A stretch of DNA of 64,000 nt from assembly GCF_003054555.1 (NCBI RefSeq), contig NZ_CP026304.1, positions 3,906,001 to 3,970,000 on the forward strand, in the 5' to 3' direction. Below are positions 50,864 through 59,609 of this stretch, in pieces. The position numbers and the translations under genes are program-made. Under the pieces are notes generated by a model, which saw only the letters and a list, made by a program, of their open reading frames with translations, was not told where the DNA came from and did no database searches. Within the stretch, counting starts at the first letter, position 1. The number at the start of each line of letters is the position of its first letter. The DNA comes from Streptomyces lunaelactis. GTDB lineage: Bacteria; Actinomycetota; Actinomycetes; Streptomycetales; Streptomycetaceae.

Positions 50864-51706
50864 ATGCCTGGACCGAAGGACCTCGACCCGTCCTCGTCGC
50901 CGAGGGCGCTGCTGGGCGCGGAGCTGCGCCATTCGAGGGAGAAGGCGGAGCTCACCCAGGAGGAGCTGGGCGCACCCCTGTTCGTGAGCGGCTCGTTCAT
51001 CGGCCAGTTGGAGGCGGGGACGAGGCGGATGCAGCCGGAGTACGCGCAGAAGCTGGACGAGATGCTGGAGACGAACGGCTTCTTCGAGCGCAACTGCGAG
51101 GCTCTGAACAAGTCCCGTTATCCCAACCACTTCGCCGAGGCGGTGGAGGCGGAAGCGATCGCGACGACGATCAAGCAGTACGCGCCGCTGCTGATCCCGG
51201 GCCTGTTGCAGACGCAGGCGTACGCGACAGCGCTGTGCCGCGCATACCGACCGACGGCACCGGACGCGGAGATCGACGAATTGGTCGACGCGCGACTCCA
51301 TCGCGCACGTCTGCTCGACGATCCAACAACGACCTTGTTTTGGACCGTCTTGGATGAGGCGACTCTGCGACGACCGGTAGGCGGGCCAGCAACGATGGCA
51401 GAGGCGTTGAGCCATGTGTGCCAGCAAGTCAGGCGTCACAGAATCATCGCGCAGGTGCTGCCGTTCAGCGCAGGTGCCATCGCCGCCATCGGCGGCAGCA
51501 TCAAGCTGATGCACTTCCCCGACGCACCCCCGCTCGCCTACATCGACGGCGTCGGCACAGGCCAGTTGTTGGACGATCCGGCAACGGTCGCTCGGCACGA
51601 ACTGACCTACGATCTGCTCAGGGCCAGCGCATTGTCACCGGAAGCATCCCTGGCCCTGATGGAATCAGCCGCAGAGGATTACGCCCATGGAGATCAGCAG
51701 CCCTGA
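50864..51706 (+). CDS. XRE-family regulator with DUF5753 domain (second WhiJ/Scr1-like locus)
   Basis: 280 aa. HTH about 15-70 (LLGAELRHSREKAELTQEELGAPLFVSGSFIGQLEAGTRRM), DUF5753 from about 100 (IPGLLQTQAYATALCRAY ... RRPVGGPATMAEAL ... VLPFSAGAIAAIGGSIKLM ... YDLLRASALSP). Length is typical, in contrast to the 314-aa copy at 16.7 kb. Start ATG 50864. Partner gene overlaps by 20 nt. Confidence 0.92.
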   Translation: MPGPKDLDPSSSPRALLGAELRHSREKAELTQEELGAPLFVSGSFIGQLEAGTRRMQPEYAQKLDEMLETNGFFERNCEALNKSRYPNHFAEAVEAEAIATTIKQYAPLLIPGLLQTQAYATALCRAYRPTAPDAEIDELVDARLHRARLLDDPTTTLFWTVLDEATLRRPVGGPATMAEALSHVCQQVRRHRIIAQVLPFSAGAIAAIGGSIKLMHFPDAPPLAYIDGVGTGQLLDDPATVARHELTYDLLRASALSPEASLALMESAAEDYAHGDQQP

Positions 51707-51953
51707 GTACGACCTGGCCGCGGCGACCTGGCACAAGTCCAGCTATAGCGACGGCAGCGGCGGCGACTGCCTTGAGGTCGCCACCTGGCGCAAGTCCACT
51801 CACAGCGGCCCCGACGGCGCCGACTGCCTCGAAGTCGCTGACAACCACCCCGACATCGTCCCCGTCCGCGACTCCAAGAACCCCGACGGCCCGAAGCTCG
51901 TGTTCCCGGCCGTCACCTGGTCCGCCTTCATCGCGGATCTCAAGCAGCACTAG
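51687..51953 (+). CDS. DUF397 protein with duplicated N-terminal repeat
   Basis: 88 aa. Two copies of the DUF397 opening in tandem: WHKSSYSDGSGGDCLEVA and WRKSTHSGPDGADCLEVAD, then VPVRDSKNPDGPKLVFPAVTWSAFIADLK once. The usual protein has a single copy and about 65-70 residues. ATG start inside the XRE gene (20-nt overlap). Expected to bind the adjacent XRE protein. Confidence 0.9.
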   Translation: MEISSPEYDLAAATWHKSSYSDGSGGDCLEVATWRKSTHSGPDGADCLEVADNHPDIVPVRDSKNPDGPKLVFPAVTWSAFIADLKQH

Positions 51954-51995
51954 CCGGCGGAGCCCCTCGGAACTGGCCGCTCTTGTCCGTGTGCC

Positions 51996-52878
51996 GTGGG
52001 GCCGCCCTCTGGTTCTTGATGGTCGCGGCTCCGGGCCGGGCGTCAAGGGCGCTCCTGCGTCGCGTCGCTGCGCGATGGGCTCCGCCCACCCCTGACCCCC
52101 GCCCCTGCGCCGCTGAAAGGGCACTTGGGAGGGCGGCCGGGGAAGGGTCGGCGCAAGAGGTGACCGGGCGCCATTCGCCGTCGGCGACTGCGGCCGGGTT
52201 CGCCCTGCGGGGCTCGCGGCAGTGGAATGGGGTGGTGGCGACCCGGCTCAGCGGCCGCCCGCCGGAGGGCAGTCGGCGTTCAGACCCTCGCTACCGTGAG
52301 CGGGTGGCACCCCGGCGGTCCCGGGCGAGGCCGGTCGACGGGGCATCGGGACAGCCGGCGGGGCCCCGGGACCCCGCCAGAACAGATCCTGTACACGGAT
52401 TCCGGTGGAGTCGGAATCCGTGTACAGGATCAGGTCCAGGGCCACCACACCCGGCCCCAACACCCCACTCGTCACATCCCCACCAGCGAGACGCTCCTCC
52501 CAGCCCTCATTCCCCACCGGCCCGACAGCCGCCGACAGCCCCTTCGCCGGGACCGGAGGGCTCCACCCGCCCACCGAAGCGAGGGTCTGAAGGCCAACTG
52601 CTCCCCGACGGACGGCCGCTAAGCCAGCCCGCGTCACCCCACTCCACTACCGCGCAGCCCCGCAGGGCGAACCGCGCCGCAGACGGCCACGGCGCCGCAC
52701 CGCGCACAAACAGTGGACCGCCCCGCTCCCCCGGCCGCCCTCCCAAGGCCCCTTCAGCGGCGCAGGGACGGGAGTCAAGGGTGAAGCGCAGCGCAATCGG
52801 CGCAGCCGACGCGACGCAGGAGCGCCCTTGACACCCGGCCCGAAGCCGCAACCATCAAGACCCAGAGGGCGGCCCCAC
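51996..52878. repeat. 0.88-kb imperfect inverted duplication
   Basis: The left arm (51996-52403) and the reverse complement of the right arm (52413-52878) align from the outer ends (GTGGGGCCGCCCTCTGG in both) to the centre, with blocks such as GTCAAGGGCGCTCCTGCGTC, TTCGCCCTGCGGGGCT, TTCAGACCCTCGCT in both. Arms have diverged by substitutions and small indels (408 and 466 nt). Open frames inside are mirror-image products of the repeat and not credible genes. No target-site duplication seen. Confidence 0.9.
52385..52431. repeat. Perfect 47-nt palindrome at the centre of the inverted duplication
   Basis: GATCCTGTACACGGATTCC, 9-nt loop, then its exact complement GGAATCCGTGTACAGGATC. Unlike the rest of the arms it has no mismatch and lower GC. 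Could fold as a strong RNA hairpin or DNA cruciform. Confidence 0.9.
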
Positions 52879-52879
52879 C

Positions 52880-53070
52880 AGAAGCCAACGCACCCGGCCC
52901 ACCCCGTGGCATGCCCGCCGCGTCGTTCATCGCGACCGGGCGTCGAGCTCCGCCGGACTGTCGCCCGCTCCCAGACCCCGCTGCGTCGCCGTGCCCTCGC
53001 GACCGTAGGACTCCAGGAGGCGGAGATAGTCCTCGCTCCACAGGTGGGCGTGCACATCGGTCCGCATCAT
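52880..53070 (-). pseudogene. Amidohydrolase-family gene, 5' fragment with frameshift
   Basis: From ATG 53070 (or 53067) the minus strand reads MMRTDVHAHLWSEDYLRLLE, continuing SYGREGTATQRGLGAG DSPAELDAR, the start of ACMSD-type amidohydrolases with the metal-binding D-x-H-x-H. Then a single-base change makes a stop (SR*), while the next frame continues VAMNDAAGMPR like the family. At 52878 it runs into the inverted duplication, and no remainder is found on the far side. Confidence 0.75.
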
Positions 53071-53152
53071 TTCCGGCTTCGGGCCCGACACGTGTGGTGT
53101 CCACCGGGACGCCCGTCGTGCCCGGGCGTAGCAGGGATGTCAGGATGGTCCT

Positions 53153-53650
53153 ATGACCACCAAGATCTACTTCGACATCACCATCAACGACGCCCCCGCC
53201 GGGCGGATCAACTTCAACCTGTACGACGACGTCGTTCCCAAGACGGCGGAGAACTTCCGCGCGCTCGCCACCGGCGAGAAGGGCTTCGGCTTCGAGGGGT
53301 CCTCCTTCCACCGGGTCATCCCCGACTTCATGCTGCAGGGTGGCGACTTCACCCGGGGTGACGGCACGGGCGGCAAGAGCATCTACGGCGAGAAGTTCGC
53401 CGACGAGAACTTCAAGCTCACGCACAACCGGCCGGGCCTGCTCTCGATGGCCAACGCCGGCCCGAACACCAACGGCTCCCAGTTCTTCATCACCACCGTC
53501 CTGACCCCGTGGCTGGACGGCAAGCACGTCGTGTTCGGCGAGGTCGCCGACGACGACAGCATGGCGCTCGTCAAGAAGATCGAGGGCTACGGCTCGCAGA
53601 GCGGCCGCACCAAGGCCAAGATCACCATCTCCGGCTCCGGCGTCCTCTAG
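53153..53650 (+). CDS. Cyclophilin-type peptidyl-prolyl cis-trans isomerase
   Basis: 165 aa cytoplasmic cyclophilin. [64 protein letters not shown] (active-site Arg, Phe, Gln) and [29 protein letters not shown] are the full family core. Catalyses proline isomerisation in folding. No signal peptide. Converges on groEL across a strong terminator. Confidence 0.96.
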   Translation: MTTKIYFDITINDAPAGRINFNLYDDVVPKTAENFRALATGEKGFGFEGSSFHRVIPDFMLQGGDFTRGDGTGGKSIYGEKFADENFKLTHNRPGLLSMANAGPNTNGSQFFITTVLTPWLDGKHVVFGEVADDDSMALVKKIEGYGSQSGRTKAKITISGSGVL

Positions 53651-53710
53651 GACCTGAGGATCCCTAGGACCCGAGGACCCGAGGGTCCAAGGATCCGAGC
53701 GCGGAAACGC

Positions 53711-53747
53711 CCGAGGGCGGCACCCCCAGTGGGAGTGCCGCCCTCGG
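53711..53747. terminator. Bidirectional terminator between cyclophilin and groEL genes
   Basis: CCGAGGGCGGCAC ... GTGCCGCCCTCGG: perfect 13-bp stem with an 11-nt loop, 60 nt after the cyclophilin stop and 34 nt beyond the groEL stop. Confidence 0.9.
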
Positions 53748-53780
53748 TCCGTACAGCGTGAACAGCCGATCCGTGAAGGA

Positions 53781-55523
<1,743 letters not shown>

Positions 55524-55528
55524 CTAAG

Positions 55529-55555
55529 TTGTCACTCTCACCTGGAGAGTGCTAA
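55529..55555. promoter_or_regulatory. CIRCE operator (HrcA box), proximal to groEL
   Basis: TTGTCACTC-N9-GAGTGCTAA: the right arm is the consensus GAGTGCTAA, the left arm has one change. Positioned about 125-150 bp before groEL; bound by the HrcA repressor. Confidence 0.9.
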
Positions 55556-55564
55556 CGCCAATGA

Positions 55565-55591
55565 TTAGCACTCGCCCTAGGAGAGTGCAAG
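55565..55591. promoter_or_regulatory. CIRCE operator (HrcA box), distal to groEL
   Basis: TTAGCACTC-N9-GAGTGCAAG: left arm consensus, right arm degenerate at its end. Nine bases from the proximal box, so the pair sits on the same face within one helical turn spacing of 36 bp. Confidence 0.88.
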
Positions 55592-55660
55592 CGGCCCTGA
55601 CGGATCGAAGAGGGACAGGCGGACACACGCGGACACACGCACGGGCACGGGCACACGCAC

Positions 55661-55696
55661 GAGGGGCCCGCATCCCTGGTGGGATGCGGGCCCCTC
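55661..55696 (-). terminator. Terminator of the cold-shock gene
   Basis: GAGGGGCCCGCATCCC-tggt-GGGATGCGGGCCCCTC: a perfect 16-bp stem with a 4-nt loop, 34 nt beyond the cold-shock stop codon. It should shield groEL from upstream read-through. Confidence 0.92.
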
Positions 55697-55730
55697 GGCG
55701 TGAGTGCGTCGGTGGCCGGTCGCGCCGAGA

Positions 55731-55934
55731 TCAGACGGCGAGCTTGACCATGTCCGCCTGCGGACCCTTCTGGCCCTGCGAGATCTCGAATTCGACTCGC
55801 TGACCCTCTTCAAGGGTGCGGTACCCGTCCATCTGGATCGCGCTGTAGTGGACGAAAACATCCGCACCACCGTCGACCGCGATGAAGCCGTACCCCTTCT
55901 CCGCGTTGAACCACTTGACGGTGCCCTGAGCCAT
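55731..55934 (-). CDS. Cold-shock protein, 67-aa type (ScoF/CspA-like)
   Basis: 67 aa. [66 protein letters not shown]: single cold-shock domain with KGYGFI and VFVHY RNP motifs, single-stranded nucleic-acid chaperone. ATG 55934; a ten-residue in-frame extension upstream is not family-like. Preceded by a 350-nt AT-richer leader. Confidence 0.95.
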   Translation of the reverse strand: MAQGTVKWFNAEKGYGFIAVDGGADVFVHYSAIQMDGYRTLEEGQRVEFEISQGQKGPQADMVKLAV

Positions 55935-56289
55935 GCCTAACTCCCCTATTACTGGCCCCTGCACAGGACCGCACTTCGCGGACCCGGGTCAGAACTCACC
56001 ACCCGACAGGAGGGGGTGTGCGCCGGAACGCGTCGACCGCGGCTGAATGTATCTGCCCAACTGCCCTCTGCAACAGGTCAATTGGACGAGAATTCTGAGC
56101 ACGACCGAACGGATAATTGACCAGAATTCAAAGTATTCCGGGGCAAGTCGGGCCCGGCAAATGACGCCTATGAGGCAATTCGATCGAACACTTTGGCTGC
56201 TTCTTATCGCGCACGGGCGCATTCTCATATGCGGGCGGCACAAGCAGCGGAGGGGGCTTCCCCAACTGTACCGCGCTCAACCCTGCAGA
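55935..56289 (-). other. Promoter and long leader region of the cold-shock gene
   Basis: No gene supported. Markedly AT-richer than the rest of the window, with the inverted repeat GGTCAATT (56076-56083) / AATTGACC (56115-56122) and two AGAATTC copies (56089 and 56122 region). Long structured 5' leaders are typical of cspA-type mRNAs, so part is probably transcribed with the gene; the start point is unknown. Confidence 0.5.
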
Positions 56290-56324
56290 ATTGCCCCCTC
56301 CGCTTCTCTCGCGGAGGGGGCAAT
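56290..56324 (-). terminator. Terminator of the sulfur-carrier operon
   Basis: ATTGCCCCCTCCGC-ttctctc-GCGGAGGGGGCAAT: a perfect 14-bp stem with a 7-nt loop, 20 nt after the stop of the MoaD-like gene. Confidence 0.92.
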
Positions 56325-56343
56325 AGGCGTAACTCTGCGTGGC

Positions 56344-56619
56344 TCAGCCGCCGGCGACGGCGGGAATGATCGAAACTCCGGCACCGTCCGGGGTCGCCGT
56401 CTGAAGGCCCTGCTCGAACCGGACATCGTCGTCATTCACGTACACGTTCACAAAGCGGCGCAGCTTGCCCTGGTCGTCCAGGACGCGGGCGGCGATGCCC
56501 GTGTGGTTCTTCTCCAGGTCGGCGATGACCTCGGAGAGCGTCGCGCCCTCCGCCGGGACCTCGGCCTGACCGCCCGTGTACGTACGGAGAATGGTGGGGA
56601 TGCGGACCTTGACGCTCAT
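56344..56619 (-). CDS. MoaD/ThiS-family sulfur-carrier protein (likely for homocysteine synthesis)
   Basis: 91 aa ubiquitin-like protein. SVKVRIPTILRTYTGGQAEVPAEGATLSEVIADLEKNHTGIAARVLDD ... VNVYVNDDDVRFEQGLQTATPDGAGVSIIPAVAGG. The C-terminal GlyGly is the site that becomes a thiocarboxylate in this family (CysO, MoaD, ThiS). Located 29 nt after the ThrC-family gene under one SAM riboswitch, so it most likely donates sulfur to that enzyme (inference), not to molybdopterin, for which no genes are near. Confidence 0.9.
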   Translation of the reverse strand: MSVKVRIPTILRTYTGGQAEVPAEGATLSEVIADLEKNHTGIAARVLDDQGKLRRFVNVYVNDDDVRFEQGLQTATPDGAGVSIIPAVAGG

Positions 56620-56648
56620 GCTGCGTGCCTTCCTTGAGTCTCGGGTGG

Positions 56649-57935
56649 TCAGCCGGCGAGGCCGGCGGCGCGGAACGCGTCCACGCTCGGGCGGATCGTC
56701 GCGGTCAGGCCGGTCGTCGGCGCCACCGCGTCGAGCGTCTTGAGCCCGTCGCCGGTGTTGAGGACGACCGTGGTGAGCGACGGGTCCAGCACGCCCGCCT
56801 CGATCAGCTTCTTCGTCACGCCGACGGTCACACCACCCGCGGTCTCCGCGAAGATGCCCTCGGTGCGGGCCAGCAGCTTGATCGCGTCGACGACCTGCTC
56901 GTCGTTGACGTCCTCGACCGCACCGCCCGTGCGGCGCGCGATGTCCAGCACGTACGGGCCGTCGGCCGGGTTGCCGATGGCCAGCGACTTGGCGATGGTG
57001 TTCGGCTTCTGGGGGCGTACGACGTCGTGCCCGGCCTTGAAGGCCGTCGACACCGGCGAGCAGCCCTCCGCCTGGGCGCCGAAGATCTTGTACGGCTTGT
57101 CCTCGACCAGACCGAGCTTGATCAGCTCCTGCAGACCCTTGTCGATCTTCGTGAGCTGCGAGCCCGAGGCGATCGGGATCACGATCTGGTCGGGCAGCCG
57201 CCAGCCGAGCTGCTCGCAGATCTCGTACGCCAGCGTCTTGGAGCCCTCGCCGTAGTACGGGCGGAGGTTGACGTTGACGAAGCCCCAGCCCTCGCCCACC
57301 GGGTCGCCGATGAGCTCGGAGCAGAAGCGGTTCACATCGTCGTAGTTGCCCTCGATGCCGACGAGCTCGCCGCCGTACACCGCGGCCATGACGACCTTGC
57401 CCTGCTCCAGGTCGTGCGGGATGAACACGCAGGAGCGGAAGCCGGCCCGGGCAGCGGCCGCGCCCACGGCGCCGGCGAGGTTGCCGGTGGAGGAGCACGA
57501 GAGCGTCGTGAAGCCGAAGGCGCGCGCGGCCTCCACGGCGATGGCGACGACACGGTCCTTGAAGGAGTGCGTCGGGTTGCCGGAGTCGTCCTTGATGAAC
57601 AGGCCGCCGGTGACGCCCAGCTCACGGGCGAGATTGTCGGCCTGGACGAGCTTGGTGAAGCCGGGGTTGATGTTCGGCTTCTCGGCCACGTCGGCGGGGA
57701 CGGGCAGCAGCGGGGCGTACCGCCAGATGTTGTTCGGACCCGCTTCGATCCGCTTCTTCAGCGCCTCGGGGTCGCCGCTCGGCAGGTCGTACGCGACCTC
57801 GAGCGGCCCGAAACACAGGGCACAGGCGAAGATCGGGCCGAGTTCGAAACGCTCTCCGCACTCGCGGCACGAGAGCGCCGCGGCGGGACCCAGGTTCACG
57901 GGGGTGGTGGTGCTCGAAACAGTCTGCACAGCCAT
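56649..57935 (-). CDS. Threonine-synthase-family PLP enzyme, probable O-phosphohomoserine-dependent homocysteine synthase
   Basis: 428 aa, fold type II PLP enzyme. SRECGERFELGPIFACALCF is an N-terminal zinc-ribbon typical of type-b threonine synthases; KDDSGNPTHSFKDRVV holds the PLP Lys; LSCSSTGNLAGAVGAAAAR the phosphate loop; ETAGGVTVGVTKKLI follows. Annotated as threonine synthase on similarity. Context argues otherwise: SAM-I riboswitch in front and a GlyGly sulfur carrier behind. I recall reports of an actinomycete ThrC paralogue plus sulfur carrier making homocysteine from O-phosphohomoserine (names MetM/MetO, unverified); a classical thrC next to hom/thrB is expected elsewhere. Start ATG 57935. 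Confidence 0.9.
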   Translation of the reverse strand: MAVQTVSSTTTPVNLGPAAALSCRECGERFELGPIFACALCFGPLEVAYDLPSGDPEALKKRIEAGPNNIWRYAPLLPVPADVAEKPNINPGFTKLVQADNLARELGVTGGLFIKDDSGNPTHSFKDRVVAIAVEAARAFGFTTLSCSSTGNLAGAVGAAAARAGFRSCVFIPHDLEQGKVVMAAVYGGELVGIEGNYDDVNRFCSELIGDPVGEGWGFVNVNLRPYYGEGSKTLAYEICEQLGWRLPDQIVIPIASGSQLTKIDKGLQELIKLGLVEDKPYKIFGAQAEGCSPVSTAFKAGHDVVRPQKPNTIAKSLAIGNPADGPYVLDIARRTGGAVEDVNDEQVVDAIKLLARTEGIFAETAGGVTVGVTKKLIEAGVLDPSLTTVVLNTGDGLKTLDAVAPTTGLTATIRPSVDAFRAAGLAG

Positions 57936-57954
57936 GGTGGCGAGGCCCTTTCTC

Positions 57955-58078
57955 CTCATCTTCCCCGTGGCGCATTTCGCCACGAGACGGAATTGGCACC
58001 TTCCCCACCGTGACCTCGCGGTCGGCGGGAGGGTTGCCGGGACTTCAACGGGCCGTTCCCTCTGTCCCTCTGGATGAG
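57955..58078 (-). promoter_or_regulatory. SAM-I (S-box) riboswitch ahead of the ThrC-family operon
   Basis: On the minus strand: P1 CTCATC (58078-58073) pairs with GATGAG (57960-57955); then CAGAGGGACAGAGGGAACGG, GGCCCGTTGAAGTCCCGGCA and ACCCTCCC, then GGTGCCAATTCC and the hairpin GTGGCG-AAAT-GCGCCAC. The runs GAGGGA, GGCCC..UGA, CCGGCAACC and GGTGCCAATTCC are the S-box signature. The P1 3' strand runs into AGGAG about 15 nt before the start, so SAM could hide the ribosome binding site. Confidence 0.9.
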
Positions 58079-58224
58079 CGCTATTCGGTTATCAGCGTGA
58101 GGACCCCCGACATGCGACGGTCATCCGCGTTGTTCAAGACTGTAACCGAAGGCCCGGACGCTTGAGATAGTCGTCCGAACCGCGAGATGGATCACAAGAT
58201 CCGGATGTCAAGGGAGACGCGCAC

Positions 58225-59190
58225 GTGCTGGAAGAGGTGGAGCGCTGGCTGACCAGGCGTTCCTGGTCCGCGGCCGACCGCCCGCTCGACCGGCTGGTGG
58301 CCGCCAAGCGCGGTACGACCATCAGCGTCGTCCTGCCCGCGCTCGACGAGGAGTCGACCGTCGGCGATATCGTCACGGTGATCCGGCGCGAGCTGATGGA
58401 GGCCGTGCCCCTCGTCGACGAGCTGGTCGTCGTCGACTCGGGCTCGACCGACCGTACGCCGGAGGTCGCCGCGGCTGCCGGTGCGCGGGTGGTGCACCGG
58501 GACGCGATCCTGCCCCGGATACCCGCCGTGCCCGGCAAGGGCGAGGTGCTGTGGCGGTCGCTGATGGTGACGAGCGGCGACATCGTCTGCTTCATCGACG
58601 CGGATCTGCGGGAGTTCTCCGCGGACTTCGTCTCCGGGATCGTGGGGCCGCTGCTGACCGAGCCCGACGTGCAGTTCGTCAAAGGCATGTACGACCGGCC
58701 GCTGGGACCTGAGTTCGATGCGCTCGCCTCCGGCAGGACGGCGGGTCAGGGGGGACGGGTCACCGAGCTGGTGGCCAGGCCGCTGCTGAATCTGCACTGG
58801 CCGCAGCTGGCCGGGTTCGTCCAGCCGCTGGGCGGGGAGTACGCGGCGCGGCGCTCTCTCCTGGAGCGGCTGCCCTTCCCCGTGGGTTACGGAGTGGAGC
58901 TGGGGCTGCTCGTCGACGCGCTGCACACGGTGGGCCTGGACGCGCTGGCGCAGGTGGACGTCGGCTCGCGCAAGCACCGCCATCAGGACGAGCAGGCGCT
59001 GGGCAGGATGGCCGCCGCCATCTACCGTACGGCCCAACTGCGGCTCTCCCGGGGCCACTTGGTGCGGCCCTCGCTCACCCAGTTCGAGCGGGGCGAGGAC
59101 GGCTTCGTACCGCGTACGTATGTGGTGGACACGGAGGAGCGGCCGCCGATGCGCGAGATCGGTGAGTACGCGGCGCGTCGCGCGGCATAA
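58225..59190 (+). CDS. gpgS: Glucosyl-3-phosphoglycerate synthase
   Basis: 321 aa GT81-type enzyme that joins glucose from UDP/ADP-glucose to 3-phosphoglycerate, first step to glucosylglycerate and methylglucose lipopolysaccharide. Signatures: ISVVLPALDEESTVGDIV, ELVVVDSGSTDRT, GKGEVLWRSL, CFIDADLREFSADFVSGIVGPLL and PLGGEYAARRSLLERLPFPVGYGVE with a C-terminal HRHQDEQALGRMAAAI. GTG start after GGGAGA. Divergent from the riboswitch operon; otsA/otsB are downstream, a solute-metabolism cluster. Confidence 0.93.
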   Translation: MLEEVERWLTRRSWSAADRPLDRLVAAKRGTTISVVLPALDEESTVGDIVTVIRRELMEAVPLVDELVVVDSGSTDRTPEVAAAAGARVVHRDAILPRIPAVPGKGEVLWRSLMVTSGDIVCFIDADLREFSADFVSGIVGPLLTEPDVQFVKGMYDRPLGPEFDALASGRTAGQGGRVTELVARPLLNLHWPQLAGFVQPLGGEYAARRSLLERLPFPVGYGVELGLLVDALHTVGLDALAQVDVGSRKHRHQDEQALGRMAAAIYRTAQLRLSRGHLVRPSLTQFERGEDGFVPRTYVVDTEERPPMREIGEYAARRAA

Positions 59191-59228
59191 CCACGCATTC
59201 CCGGGCATTTTGCCTAAATTTCGTATGT

Positions 59229-59543
59229 ATGAGCTTGAGACGCGGAACGGGCCTCGGAGCCCTGGCGGTCATCACCGCCGTGACCCTCGTAGCGGCGGCC
59301 CCGGCGGGGGCGGAAGCGCGGGCGGAGGCGCAGACCGCGGCCGTCGGCAGCCTCGCCCAGCAGGCCGGTGCCGAAGCGCCGGCCCCAGGGCCGGGACAGG
59401 ACCCCGCACAGGGCACACCCGGTGAGATGGCCGAGGCCGGTGACAGGACGGAGCGGCTCTGGCTTCTCGCCGGTCTGGCGCTGACGCTGACCGCGGCCGG
59501 TGTGATCGCCGTCGTCGCCACCCGCGGGCGGCGCAAGCACTGA
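59229..59543 (+). CDS. Exported small protein with C-terminal membrane anchor
   Basis: 104 aa. Signal peptide (MSLRRGTGLGALAVITAVTLVAAAPAGAEA), a Pro/Ala/Glu-rich mature stretch, then a C-terminal span (LWLLAGLALTLTAAGVIAVVA) with a basic end TRGRRKH; a sortase-like layout without an LPxTG. ATG 59229 sits 39 nt after the gpgS stop, so possibly co-transcribed. Function unknown. Confidence 0.75.
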   Translation: MSLRRGTGLGALAVITAVTLVAAAPAGAEARAEAQTAAVGSLAQQAGAEAPAPGPGQDPAQGTPGEMAEAGDRTERLWLLAGLALTLTAAGVIAVVATRGRRKH

Positions 59544-59575
59544 CCAGCTGACCTGCGCCTCAGCCGTACGCACGT

Positions 59576-59602
59576 TTGAGGGGTTGTGGGACGGGCTAGG
59601 TT
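59576..59602 (+). promoter_or_regulatory. Leaderless promoter of otsA
   Basis: TTGAGG (59576-59581) and TAGGTT (59597-59602), 15 nt apart, with 7 nt between the -10 and the ATG at 59610 and no Shine-Dalgarno sequence. Spacing is shorter than the usual 17, so the -35 assignment is tentative. Confidence 0.5.
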
Positions 59603-59609
59603 TCGGCAC

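Noticed and set aside
51983..52831. Open frames within the inverted duplication
   Set aside because: Both arms give mirrored frames and the products are Arg/Pro/Gly-rich, so they reflect the repeat and not genes.
55620..55660. Tandem GGACACACGC and ACGGGC repeats resembling a short array
   Set aside because: Units of 6-10 nt with no spacers; simple low-complexity sequence next to a terminator, not CRISPR.
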